Notes under the pieces: model-generated
Databases searched by the model: none
Seen by the model: only the letters and a program-made list of their open reading frames with translations
What the model was told of the DNA's origin: nothing
DNA from: JAICYJ01 sp963797565
Lineage (GTDB): Bacteria; Actinomycetota; Thermoleophilia; Gaiellales; JAICJC01
Length of the DNA: 64,000 nt
Direction of reading: 5' to 3'
NCBI GenBank assembly: GCA_963797565.1
Contig: CAWCPM010000015.1
Location: 124,001-188,000, forward strand
Part shown: positions 24,411 to 32,311 of the stretch, piece after piece
Position numbering within the stretch: the stretch's first letter is position 1
Layout of the letters: each line of letters starts with the position of its first letter
Position numbers and translations under genes: made by a program

Positions 24411-25293
24411 GGCGCCGCTCGAACGTGATCCGGGTCGTGCCGACCGAGATCACGTCGCCGTTCATCAGCGCCGTCTCCTGGATGCGCTGGCCGTTCACCT
24501 CGGTGCCGTTGGTCGAGCCCAGATCGACCAGGGAGTAGCCGTCGCCGATCCGCCGCACCTCGGCGTGGCGGCGGGACACGTTGGCATCGTCGACGCGCAC
24601 GTCGCAGTCGCTGGAGCGGCCGATGGTGACCACCCGCGGGCCGATTGTGACCGTGCCCTCGGCCCATTCCAGCGTGGCCGTCTCCTGGCGCGGTTCCGGC
24701 TCGGCCGCGGCCGGCGGCTGCTGCTCGCCGTCATCGTCGCCCGGGGCGTAGATCATGGTGGCGCCGGCGGCAACCGGCGGGGTCGCTATCGCGGCCGGCG
24801 GCATGTCCGGGACGGGCGGTGCCGTCGCCGGCACGGTCGGCGGCTGCGGGTCGCGGGCGGGAGGCTCCGGCTCCGGCTCCGGCTGTGCGGGCTCCGGTGC
24901 GCGAGCCGCCTCGGCTGCGCTGGCCGGGCTCTGCGTGGAGACGGCGATCCCGAAGGTGCCGACGGTGAGGTCGTCGTCGGTCTCCAGCAGCACCAGCGGA
25001 CGCGCCGCCAGCGAGTAGCCCTCGCGCCGGGCGTGCTCGACCAGGTACTCGACCAGCTCGTTTCGCATCTGCGTCTCGTAGGCCGCGAACTGCTCGCGAT
25101 CGGCCGGGTTCAGGAAGACCGTGTACTCGTCCGGTACGTAGACGCGGTGGATCGAGATGGTCTTGTGGTCGTCCATCTCCTTCGCCAGCTTGCGTGCCAG
25201 CTCGACCGGCTGCACGGTCGAACGGAACGTGCGCGAGAACACGCCCTCGAAGAGGCCGCTGATCTTCTGCTCGATGTTTCGAAGGAGGGTCAG
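24403..25293 (-). CDS. fhaA: DUF3662/FHA-domain protein FhaA
   Basis: Cytosolic adaptor of the kinase operon. The N-terminal DUF3662 region (ISGLFEGVFSRTFRSTVQPVELARKLAKEMDDH...VYVPDEYTVFLNP) is followed by a Pro/Glu-rich linker and a C-terminal FHA domain (VTIGRSSDCDVRVDDANVSRRHAEV, DLGSTNGTEVNG). No ATG, GTG or TTG occurs in frame between the upstream kinase's stop and the conserved region, so the start is uncertain. CTG 25293 (CTG ACC CTC CTT CGA AAC ATC) is the best candidate unless an indel has removed the real one. About 296 residues. Confidence 0.88.
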   Translation of the reverse strand: MTLLRNIEQKISGLFEGVFSRTFRSTVQPVELARKLAKEMDDHKTISIHRVYVPDEYTVFLNPADREQFAAYETQMRNELVEYLVEHARREGYSLAARPLVLLETDDDLTVGTFGIAVSTQSPASAAEAARAPEPAQPEPEPEPPARDPQPPTVPATAPPVPDMPPAAIATPPVAAGATMIYAPGDDDGEQQPPAAAEPEPRQETATLEWAEGTVTIGPRVVTIGRSSDCDVRVDDANVSRRHAEVRRIGDGYSLVDLGSTNGTEVNGQRIQETALMNGDVISVGTTRITFERRLG

Positions 25294-25331
25294 CCGTGCG
25301 TTCCGGTCGGGGAGTACGGTGGCGACGGCCG

Positions 25332-26967
25332 TTACCGGCCCAGCCGGAAGCGGGGCGCAGCAACCGCCGAGGCGGCAGGCAGTATAGCCACGAGTGCCGC
25401 CGCTCCTACCGCAGGTGCGAGTGCCCCTGGATGGCTTGCCAGAGCCGCCGGCAGTCCGGCTGCGACCAGCGCGAACCCGATTCCCCAAAGCGCCAGCGCC
25501 TGCACGCGCCGCTGTCCGGCCTGAGACCAGGCGACGGGCAGAAGCACGCTGAAACCGATCACGGCCAGCCATACCAGCAGGGTCGCCGGTGACCGCTCGA
25601 GCGCCGTCAGGTAGACCAGCGGCGAGTTCGCATTGGGCAGCGCCTGCGTCGCCCGAGCTGCGATCAGGGGCGCGGTCACGATCGCGACCAGGCCGCCGGC
25701 CGCCGCCTCGGCCGCCCGGCGCCTCGCGGTGGGGGCGGTGGCTGCCACCAGCACCACGGCCGGGCCGATGCCGATCAGGGTCAGGGGGATGGCGGTCAAC
25801 GGCACCAGCATGCGTGCGCCCCACTTGCGCCCGGCCCGGATCCAGATCGCGGCCAGCGGCGCGTAGATCAGCGCAGCCGCCTGCGAGTAGTTCCAGAACG
25901 CGGGCAGGCAGAGGGCTGCGGCCACGCTCGTGGCCGCCACCGGCCAGCGCCAGTACAGGGCGGCCACCGCCGCCGCCAGCGGCAGCGTCCACGCCTGCGG
26001 GTAGACGGGGAAGGCGGACAGCATGAAGACCAGCGACAGCGACACCAGGGCGGTGGCGGCCGGCCGCTGCATGCGCTCGAACCGGGGAAGCTCGCGCGGA
26101 GCTCCGCTTGTGCGCCGCGCTGACCACGTCGTCGTCGTCGACGGCCTCGGAGCGCATCGCTGCCAGCAGGCCGTCTCGCAGCTCGATCGCCGAGGGACGC
26201 TTGCGGGGGTCGCGGTGCAGCGCTTGCTGGACGATGCGGGACAGCGCCCGCGGCAGGTCCGGCCGCTCCTGTACCAGCGGCGTGGTGCCCGCGGCCAGCC
26301 GCTCCAGCAGGTCGCTCAGCGACTTCGTGCGGAAGGGGTTGGCCCCGGTCAGGGCCTCGTACAGCGTCAGCGCCGCGGCCCACACGTCGGTTGCGCCGGT
26401 GGCCTGGTCGCCGGACGCCTGCTCGGGCGCCATGTACGAGAGCGTGCCCAGCACGCGCTCGTCCAGCGTCTGGTCTCGGGCGTCCTCGTCGCGTGCGATG
26501 CCGAAGTCGGTCAGCACGATCGCGCCGTCGTCGCCGATCAGGATGTTCGACGGCTTCACGTCGCGGTGCACGACGCCGCGCTCGTGCGCGTGGGCCAGCG
26601 CGTCCGCCACGGCGGCGATCGCGCGCACGGCCTCCTCGTCGGAGAGCTGCGATCGGTCGAGCCGCTTGCCGACCACGAGGCGCGAGATCAGGTAGGCGTG
26701 GTCCTCGTCCTGCTCGACGCCCAGGCAGGTGTGGATGTTGGGATGGTCGAGCTTGGTCGCCGTGCGCGCCTCACGGGCCGCGCGCGAGGCGAACCCCTCG
26801 GAGCGGCTGAACACCTTCACCGCCACCTCCCCGGCGCCGGTCAGGTCGCGACCCGAGTAGACGGTGCCGAATCCGCCGCGTCCCAGCAGGCCGGTCAGCA
26901 CGTAGCGCGCGGCGACCGTGTGGCCGGTCAGCTCGAGGGAGGGTGCGACAGATGCGGGCTGGGCCAC
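25332..26967 (-). CDS. Ser/Thr kinase with polytopic membrane C-terminus (one frameshift)
   Basis: First gene of the cell-wall operon. The kinase domain has GRGGFGTVYSG, catalytic lysine in VAVKVFSR, HRDVKPSN and DFGIARDEDARDQTLDERVLGTLSYMAPEQ, and ends with RDPRKRPSAIELRDGL. After SSA near 26097 an extra base shifts the frame; repaired, it continues ELPRFERMQRPAATAL into about eight hydrophobic helices to the stop at 25332. Instead of PASTA repeats this kinase therefore ends in a multi-pass membrane domain that might sense a lipid or membrane state. The GTG start 26967 (AQPASVAPSLELTGHTVAARY) is chosen by similarity; total about 544 residues. Confidence 0.88.
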
Positions 26968-27027
26968 GACCAGTGATTTGCCTTGCAGCCCCGGACTCCT
27001 GCCCGGATTTGCATCCGCGGGCGGTGA

Positions 27028-27033
27028 TAGGGT
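27028..27033 (+). promoter_or_regulatory. -10 box of leaderless promoter for 27040 gene
   Basis: TAGGGT six bases (ccgttc) before GTG 27040, in the 72-base region shared with the divergent kinase operon. Confidence 0.45.
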
Positions 27034-27039
27034 CCGTTC

Positions 27040-28242
27040 GTGCCGCCAGACGACTTCTTCGATGGCGAGTGGGAGGAGCCGAGCCGCACCCAGGAAACCG
27101 CTCCCACGAGTCCCGCAGGCGAAGAAGGTCGGTCGCCAGACCGGCCTGCACGGCCCCCGCGCGAACGCAGCCGCGGCCGGTCGTCCGGCAAGCGCCCATC
27201 CCTCTCGCGGCCGGCCGGCATGCCGTCGCTGGAGGGCCTCGAGTGGGGGCGCCTGGGCATGCTGGCCGCCGGCATCGTTGTCGTGGTGCTGGTGCTTCTG
27301 CTGCTCACGCAGGCCTGCAGCGGCAGCAGCGCGACGTCGAAGAACCAGGCCTACTTCAACGAGGTGAAGACGGTGCTGGGCAAGTCCGACGCCGCCGGTG
27401 CCCAGCTGCACGACCTGCTGAACTCGCAGCAGCCGGTCAAGCTGAAGCAGGTGCGCGCGCGGCTGACCAAGATGCGCGGCCAGGCCCAGTCCGCGGTGAC
27501 CGCGGCCACCAGCCTCAAGCCCACCAAGCAGGTGGAATCGCTGCAGCCGTGGCTGCTGCAGACGCTGTCCTATCGCGTGAACGGGCTCGACTGCATGATC
27601 AGCGCGATGCCGCAGGCCTACCACGCGAAGCCCGCGCTCGCCGGCGGCAAGCTGCTGGTGCCCTGCACGCAGCGGATGCTCGCCTCAGACATCATCTACA
27701 CCGACTCCTACTCGACGCCGGCGACGGCCACCCTGCAAAAGGACGGCATCGACGTCCAGGTGCCGACGTCGGTGTTCCTCGACGAGTCCGACGCGGAGGC
27801 GCTGACCCCGGCCGGCATGGCGGCGGTGCTGCAGCGCTGGAAGCCCAGCAGCGCGGCCCACGGCCTGCACGGGCTGAAGCTCGACACCGTGGTGGCGAAG
27901 CAGGGCGACGGCACGCTGGTGACGCTGCAGGCGGGGACGGTGAACACGGTCAAGGTGCACGGGATGTCGTTCCTGGTCAGCGCCACCAACGGCGGCGACT
28001 TCACCGAGTACAACATCCCGGTCAAGCTCACGATCGGAACCGGTGCAAACGCGGTCACGAAGACCGCCACGATCCCCAAGATCAACAAGGGCCAGCAGGA
28101 GACGGTCACGATCAGCGGCTTCGAGTCGACCACGCTGCAGTTCGACAAGCCCGTGCCGCTGAAGGTCCTGGTGACGCCGGTGCCCGGTGAGCGCACCGCC
28201 AGCAACAACTCGCAGACGTATCAGGTCATCTTCAGCTTGTGA
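27040..28242 (+). CDS. Membrane-anchored extracellular protein, unknown family
   Basis: A 400-residue protein not recognised by name. Its N-terminal 75 residues are charged and disordered (rich in Pro, Arg, Ser, Glu) and cytosolic; one membrane helix follows (about 76-96, MLAAGIVVVVLVLLLL); the rest is extracellular. The outer part has a helical segment (YFNEVKTVLGKSDAAGAQLHDLL...) with a DCM...VPC cysteine pair. A C-terminal beta-rich domain then shows an Ig/CARDB-like ending (KINKGQQETVTISGFES...RTASNNSQTYQVIF). The GTG start fits a leaderless -10 box. It diverges from the kinase operon and overlaps the next gene, suggesting a cell-envelope role. Confidence 0.8.
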   Translation: MPPDDFFDGEWEEPSRTQETAPTSPAGEEGRSPDRPARPPRERSRGRSSGKRPSLSRPAGMPSLEGLEWGRLGMLAAGIVVVVLVLLLLTQACSGSSATSKNQAYFNEVKTVLGKSDAAGAQLHDLLNSQQPVKLKQVRARLTKMRGQAQSAVTAATSLKPTKQVESLQPWLLQTLSYRVNGLDCMISAMPQAYHAKPALAGGKLLVPCTQRMLASDIIYTDSYSTPATATLQKDGIDVQVPTSVFLDESDAEALTPAGMAAVLQRWKPSSAAHGLHGLKLDTVVAKQGDGTLVTLQAGTVNTVKVHGMSFLVSATNGGDFTEYNIPVKLTIGTGANAVTKTATIPKINKGQQETVTISGFESTTLQFDKPVPLKVLVTPVPGERTASNNSQTYQVIFSL

Positions 28243-28718
28243 GCACCGCCGACACCGCCCTGCTGGTCGCCGCCGTTGCCTGCGCGCTGGCCGTCCTTCT
28301 GGGGCTGGCCACGATCTACCTGGTCGTGCAGCTGCGCCGGATGCGGCGCGGCCAGCGTCTGCTGCTGGGCGCCGACCAGCACGACCTGGTCGAGTACGCC
28401 GTGGGCCTGCTGGCGCGGGTCGAGCACGTCGAGTCGCGGGCCGACCACGTCGAGCAGGGCCTGCAGCAGGTGACCGGGCGCCTCGACGGCGTCCTGCAGC
28501 GCTGGGCGCTCCTGCGCTACGACGCGCTCGAGGGCACCGGCGGGCGCCAGTCGGTGTCGCTGGCGCTGCTGGATGCGGGCGCCAACGGGATGATCCTGAC
28601 GGCGATCCAGGATCGCGAGTACGCGCGCATCTACATCAAGCAGGTGACCGCAGGAGAGAGCGACCTGGAGCTGTCACCGGAGGAGACCCGCGCCCTGGAG
28701 CAGGCCACGGCGCTGTGA
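28239..28718 (+). CDS. DUF4446 family membrane protein
   Basis: A 159-residue protein with one N-terminal membrane helix (ALLVAAVACALAVLLGLATIYLVVQL), a coiled-coil segment (LLARVEHVESRADHVEQGLQQVTGRLDGVLQ) and the conserved C-terminal domain WALLRYDALEGTGGRQSVSLALLDAGANGMILTAIQDREYARIYIKQV. The last block is the DUF4446 signature known from Firmicutes and Actinobacteria, where the gene sits in chromosome-partition or envelope neighbourhoods; function is unknown. The GTG start overlaps the previous stop (GTGA), so both are made together. Confidence 0.88.
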   Translation: MSTADTALLVAAVACALAVLLGLATIYLVVQLRRMRRGQRLLLGADQHDLVEYAVGLLARVEHVESRADHVEQGLQQVTGRLDGVLQRWALLRYDALEGTGGRQSVSLALLDAGANGMILTAIQDREYARIYIKQVTAGESDLELSPEETRALEQATAL

Positions 28719-28720
28719 TG

Positions 28721-29653
28721 TCAGCCGCCGACGGCGTCGTCGCCGCGGCGGATCTGCAGCAGTGCGTGCTCGGCGCCCTCCCGCTCCACCTGCAGCGTGG
28801 AGTGGGTGACGCCGAAGTGCCGCTCCAGCATCTCAGCCATGCGGCGCCGCACCAGCGACGGCTCCGCGCTCGCAGCCACCGTGACGTGCGCGGCGACGGC
28901 GGCGAAGCCGGACGTGACCGTCCACACGTGCAGGTCGTGCACCTCGACGACGCCGTCCACGCCCGCCATCGCCTGCCCCATCCGCTCCACGTCGATGCCT
29001 TCCGGCGCCGCCTCCAGCAGCACGTCCAGCGACTCGCGCACGATCGAGACGGCGGCGAGCAGGATCATCACGGCGATCGCGATGCTGACGAGGGGATCGG
29101 CGATCTGCCAGCCGAAGGCGATGATGCAGAGCGCCGCCAGGATCACGCCGAACGAGGAGAGCGCATCGGCCAGCACGTGGCGCAGCGCCGCCCGTACGTT
29201 CAGGCCCCCGCCCGACCGCATCAGCACCCCACCGGACGCCAGGTTGAACACGAGACCGGCGGTCGCCACCAGCAGGGTGATCCCGCCCTTCACCGTGGGC
29301 GGGTCGGACATCCTCAGCAGGGCCGCATACAGCGTGGCAGCCGCGATCAGCACCAGCACCAGGCCGTTGGCCAGTGCGGCCAGGATCTCGGCTCGCTGCC
29401 AGCCGAAGGTGTGGCGGCCGCGGGCCGGCCGGCTCGCCATCCATCCGGCCAGCAGCGCCAGCAGCAGCGCGGCTGCGTCGGTCAGCATGTGGCCGGCGTC
29501 GGCCAGCAGCGCCAGGCTGCCGCCTGCCAGGCCGCCCAGCACCTCCGCTGCGAACACGGCCAGCGTCAGCCCCAGGGCGATCGTCAGCCCGCGGCGGCCG
29601 CGATCGCGATCGGGCTGAGGGTGGTGGTGCCCGTGGTGGTGGGCGTGCGCCAT
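28721..29653 (-). CDS. Cation diffusion facilitator, Zn/Cd/Co exporter
   Basis: A 310-residue CDF transporter that exports divalent metals against protons. The N-terminus is His-rich (AHAHHHGHHHP), a metal-collecting tail. The site-A residues appear in LLADAGHMLTDAAALLLALL (HxxxD) and HVLADALSSFGVI (HxxxD), which is the Zn-type pattern. A cytosolic C-terminal domain (VHDLHVWTVTSGFAAVAAHVTV) holds further metal-binding histidines. It is convergent with the DUF4446 gene and preceded by a palindrome at 29670-29689. Confidence 0.92.
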   Translation of the reverse strand: MAHAHHHGHHHPQPDRDRGRRGLTIALGLTLAVFAAEVLGGLAGGSLALLADAGHMLTDAAALLLALLAGWMASRPARGRHTFGWQRAEILAALANGLVLVLIAAATLYAALLRMSDPPTVKGGITLLVATAGLVFNLASGGVLMRSGGGLNVRAALRHVLADALSSFGVILAALCIIAFGWQIADPLVSIAIAVMILLAAVSIVRESLDVLLEAAPEGIDVERMGQAMAGVDGVVEVHDLHVWTVTSGFAAVAAHVTVAASAEPSLVRRRMAEMLERHFGVTHSTLQVEREGAEHALLQIRRGDDAVGG

Positions 29654-29669
29654 GCCGTCTCTCAGGCTA

Positions 29670-29689
29670 GATGATTGGAGTCAATCATC
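29670..29689. promoter_or_regulatory. Candidate metal-regulator operator upstream of CDF gene
   Basis: Perfect arms GATGATTG and CAATCATC separated by GAGT. It lies 17 bases before the CDF start codon, next to the -10-like TAGCCT (10 bases from ATG). An ArsR/CzrA- or MerR-type zinc sensor would fit, but none is encoded nearby. Confidence 0.5.
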
Positions 29690-29693
29690 CGAT

Positions 29694-29870
29694 CTAGTGG
29701 GTATCGGTCGAGACCGAAACTGGCGGCAGCGGTGTTCTGTTCGACCACGGGCGGTGCAGGTCGATCGCGTACAGCCAGGGCCACCAGTCGCACCAGGTAG
29801 CCGCAGGCAAGGTCGCGTTGCCGGCGCCGTTGGCGGGATGAACCGGGGTGGCGGTGATGCGATCGTTCAC
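29694..29870 (-). CDS. Candidate 58-residue orphan protein
   Basis: The 374-base gap between the CDF gene and the HD-GYP gene contains one plausible small frame on the minus strand, from GTG 29870 to TAG 29694. The product is rich in Trp and Pro (for example WCDWWPWLYAIDLHRPW) and has no recognised family. There is no clear ribosome site; a GATACT word lies 15 bases upstream. It could be a remnant of a larger gene. Real translation is uncertain. Confidence 0.25.
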   Translation of the reverse strand: MNDRITATPVHPANGAGNATLPAATWCDWWPWLYAIDLHRPWSNRTPLPPVSVSTDTH

Positions 29871-29929
29871 GGCGACGGTGGTTGCAGTATCAAAGGGCTG
29901 CCGGACGGCAGAGCCGGGTTTCGGCTTTT

Positions 29930-29977
29930 GGTAACGGCTCCAGCAGCGGTTGTCGGGTTTGCAGTAGAGCCGTTACC
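29930..29977. promoter_or_regulatory. Long-spaced inverted repeat upstream of HD-GYP gene
   Basis: Perfect 11-base arms GGTAACGGCTC (29930-29940) and GAGCCGTTACC (29967-29977), separated by 26 bases. It ends 12 bases before the -35 box of the 30028 gene, a position suited to an activator or repressor. Confidence 0.5.
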
Positions 29978-29989
29978 CCGAACTGGGGA

Positions 29990-30019
29990 TTGCATATCTT
30001 CGACGTCTTCGCCTAGGTT
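29990..30019 (+). promoter_or_regulatory. Promoter of HD-GYP gene
   Basis: -35 TTGCAT (29990-29995), an 18-base spacer and -10 TAGGTT (30014-30019). The ATG at 30028 follows the -10 box by only eight bases, so the message should be leaderless. Confidence 0.6.
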
Positions 30020-30027
30020 CCCTGCAG

Positions 30028-32148
30028 ATGCCTCACCGTTCTCGGGTCACCGCCGTCCCGGCCGACGCGTCCGACGCCTCGCTGGACCTCGTGGCGACCC
30101 TTGCCGAGCTCAGCTCCAAACGCGAGCGTGGCGCGCTGCTGGAAGCCGGATGCGCCGGCTTCGGGCGCCTGCTCGCGCTGGACGCTGTCGCGGCGGTCAA
30201 GCTGACCGAGACCGGCATCGCCTGCGAGGGCCGCTGGGCCCGCTCCGGCGCCCGACCCCACCGGGTCGGCGATGCCCGCATGGCCGCCGCCGTCGAGCTC
30301 TGCGACGGCCATGGCAGCGGGATCACGCAGGGCGCGTTCGGCCGGCTGCAGCTGGTCGCGGTGCCGATCGTGTCCGAAGGCGCGGTCAGCCATGTGATCG
30401 CCGCCACCGCGCATCCCGGCCGCCAGCTGTCGGAAGCCGACCAGGCCTGCGCCGACGCCCTGGCCGCGCATCTGGCCTCCTGTCTGGAGATGGTGGCCGC
30501 AGTGTCGGCCGCACGCGAGTACATGCTGCTGGAGCAGGCGATCGCTCCCGGGCAGGCCGCTCGCGGCGACCGTGCACTCGAGCAGATGCAGCTCGTGCGG
30601 TCGCTCGCCGGAGCCTTCATCGGCGTCCGGTCGCTGCCCGAGGTGGGGCGGATCGTCGTCGGGCAGCTGCACACGCTGATCGACTACCACTCCTGCCGGT
30701 TCTACGTCGTCTCGCAGGATGGAGACCTGCTGCTTCCGGCCGCGCTGATGGGCGTGGGCGAGGTCTACGCCGGCGAGGACGTCGAGGATCTGGTCGTCGC
30801 CGTCGGCGAGGGCATCACGGGTCGCGTGTTCGAGACGAGGAAGCCGTTGCGGGTCGACGACGCGTCGGCCGTGCCCTTCAGCGTCGAGATCCCGGGCACC
30901 GAACCGATCGACGAGTCGATGCTGGTGGCGCCGATGGTGTCCGAGCATGGGTCCGTGGGCGTGATCGTGCTCAGCAAGGAGGGCCTGGCCCGGTTCGACG
31001 ACGACGACCTGCGCCTGCTCGAGGTGATCGCGGCCCACGCCGCCATCGCCTGTGAGAACGTGCGCCTGATCGCCGAGCAGCAGGAGGCGGCCGACATCTC
31101 GGAGGCCCTGCTCGAGCTGGGCGCGGCACTGTCGCTGCAGGAGAACGTCGAGGGCATTGCCTCCATGCTCGCGATCGCGATCGATCGGCTGGTCGAGTGC
31201 GCCGGCATCTCGATCTGGGAGCGCGACGGAGACGTGCTGGTGCCCGCGACCACGGTCGGCTACACGCCCCGCGAGGCGCACCGTCTGATGCGCACCAAGC
31301 TGCGCGTCACCGACCAGCCGCTGGCGGAGGCGCTCTCCGGCCGGCGCATCGCCTCGCTCGATCTCGACCAGACCCCGGCCCTGACCGGGTGCCTGGATGC
31401 CGCGCCGGCCGGCACCACGTATGCGGTGATCGCGATCGGCGAGCGGTCGCGCAACCGCGGCGCCGTGATCGTGCAGCGGGGGCCGCGCCGCGGGCCGATC
31501 TCTCCGCGCGACCAGCGGATGCTGCTCGGCATCGCCGACCAGGCGCTGCTGGCGATCACCAACCGCGCTCTCTACGACGAGCTCGACACGTCGTTCCTGG
31601 CCACCATGCAGGCCCTCGGCAACGCACTGGACGCGAAGGATGCCTACACCAACGACCACGCCCAGGCCCTGGTCGGCCTGTGCACGGCGGTCGCCGACCG
31701 GCTGGGAGTCTCCGGCTCCGAGCTGCGTGACATCAGCGTGGCCGCGGCCCTGCACGACATCGGCAAGATCGGGATCCCGGCCGAGATCCTCAACAAGCCC
31801 GGCCCGCTGACGACGTCGGAGTGGGCCGTGATGAAGACGCATCCACAGCTGGGCGCGCAGATCCTGGAGCCCGTGCGGGCGCTGGCCGGCGCGGCGGAGC
31901 TGGTCATCAGCTGCCATGAGCACTGGGACGGCAGCGGCTACCCCAACGGCCTGGCCGGCCCCGAGATCCCGCTGGGGGCGCGTGTGATCCTGGCCTGCGA
32001 CGCGTACGACGCGATCACCACCGACCGCGTGTACCGCAAGGCGCGGCCGTCGCAGGAGGCGGTGCAGGAGCTGCGCCGCTGCTCGGGCAGGGACTTCGAC
32101 CCGCAGGTCGTGGACGTGCTGGCCGCCGTGATCGCCGCGACCAGCTAG
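30028..32148 (+). CDS. GAF-domain HD-GYP c-di-GMP phosphodiesterase
   Basis: A 706-residue cytosolic sensor. The N-terminal part holds two or three GAF-like domains; the clearest are about residues 190-350 (LVRSLAGAFIGVRSLPEVGRIVV...APMVSEHGSVGVIVLSKEG) and 355-520 (ISEALLELGAALSLQENVEGIAS...). The HD-GYP domain at about 525-700 has the helix-1 histidine in YTNDHAQALVGL, HDIGKIGIPAEI, HEHWDGSGYPNGL and LACDAYDAITTDRVYRK. The intact HD and GYP motifs suggest active hydrolysis of cyclic di-GMP; the GAF ligand is unknown. Confidence 0.92.
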   Translation: MPHRSRVTAVPADASDASLDLVATLAELSSKRERGALLEAGCAGFGRLLALDAVAAVKLTETGIACEGRWARSGARPHRVGDARMAAAVELCDGHGSGITQGAFGRLQLVAVPIVSEGAVSHVIAATAHPGRQLSEADQACADALAAHLASCLEMVAAVSAAREYMLLEQAIAPGQAARGDRALEQMQLVRSLAGAFIGVRSLPEVGRIVVGQLHTLIDYHSCRFYVVSQDGDLLLPAALMGVGEVYAGEDVEDLVVAVGEGITGRVFETRKPLRVDDASAVPFSVEIPGTEPIDESMLVAPMVSEHGSVGVIVLSKEGLARFDDDDLRLLEVIAAHAAIACENVRLIAEQQEAADISEALLELGAALSLQENVEGIASMLAIAIDRLVECAGISIWERDGDVLVPATTVGYTPREAHRLMRTKLRVTDQPLAEALSGRRIASLDLDQTPALTGCLDAAPAGTTYAVIAIGERSRNRGAVIVQRGPRRGPISPRDQRMLLGIADQALLAITNRALYDELDTSFLATMQALGNALDAKDAYTNDHAQALVGLCTAVADRLGVSGSELRDISVAAALHDIGKIGIPAEILNKPGPLTTSEWAVMKTHPQLGAQILEPVRALAGAAELVISCHEHWDGSGYPNGLAGPEIPLGARVILACDAYDAITTDRVYRKARPSQEAVQELRRCSGRDFDPQVVDVLAAVIAATS

Positions 32149-32189
32149 CGGCAACCAGCCGGCCGCGACACCCCATCCGCGCGATCGGC

Positions 32190-32282
32190 TATCGTGCTCG
32201 TGCGGTCGGCAACGGCGCCGGCCGCGAGGGGCGATGACGCCTCCAGGTGACTCCGTCGGGAGCCACCTGGGGGCGTTTTTTT
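32190..32282 (+). promoter_or_regulatory. glnA leader: promoter, hexaloop hairpin, antiterminator/terminator pair
   Basis: A TATCGT -10 box (32190-32195) is followed by hairpin P1, arms 32202-32210 and 32217-32225 (9 pairs, one G-U) with the six-base loop AACGGC. P2 pairs GGGGCG (32228-32233) with CGCCTC (32238-32243). The terminator pairs 32238-32249 with 32264-32275 (12 pairs, one G-U), plus an inner CTCC/GGAG stem, then seven T's (32276-32282). P2 and the terminator share 32238-32243 and cannot form together. The terminator lies between this promoter and glnA, so it works as an attenuator rather than as the end of the preceding gene. Confidence 0.65.
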
Positions 32283-32311
32283 GTGCCCGGAAACCGAGCG
32301 AAGGGAGCACG

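Noticed and set aside
24403..27624. One 1073-codon kinase-FHA fusion
   Set aside because: The frame passes through antisense of the 27040 gene, a kinase, an out-of-frame segment and FhaA; a clear kinase stop at 25332 in the corrected frame separates the genes.
29654..30027. tRNA or other known RNA gene in the largest gap
   Set aside because: No cloverleaf with T-loop GGTTCGAAT-type sequence or other familiar RNA motif could be found; only a small frame and two inverted repeats.
32238..32282. Terminator of the HD-GYP gene rather than a glnA attenuator
   Set aside because: Possible in part, but a -10 box and two further structured elements lie between that gene's stop and the hairpin, and the hairpin shares bases with an exclusive upstream stem.
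32234..32311. Upstream in-frame ATG as the true glnA start
   Set aside because: It lies within the P2/terminator hairpin, has no ribosome site, and the added residues read through the terminator arms; ATG 32312 has GAAGGGAG.
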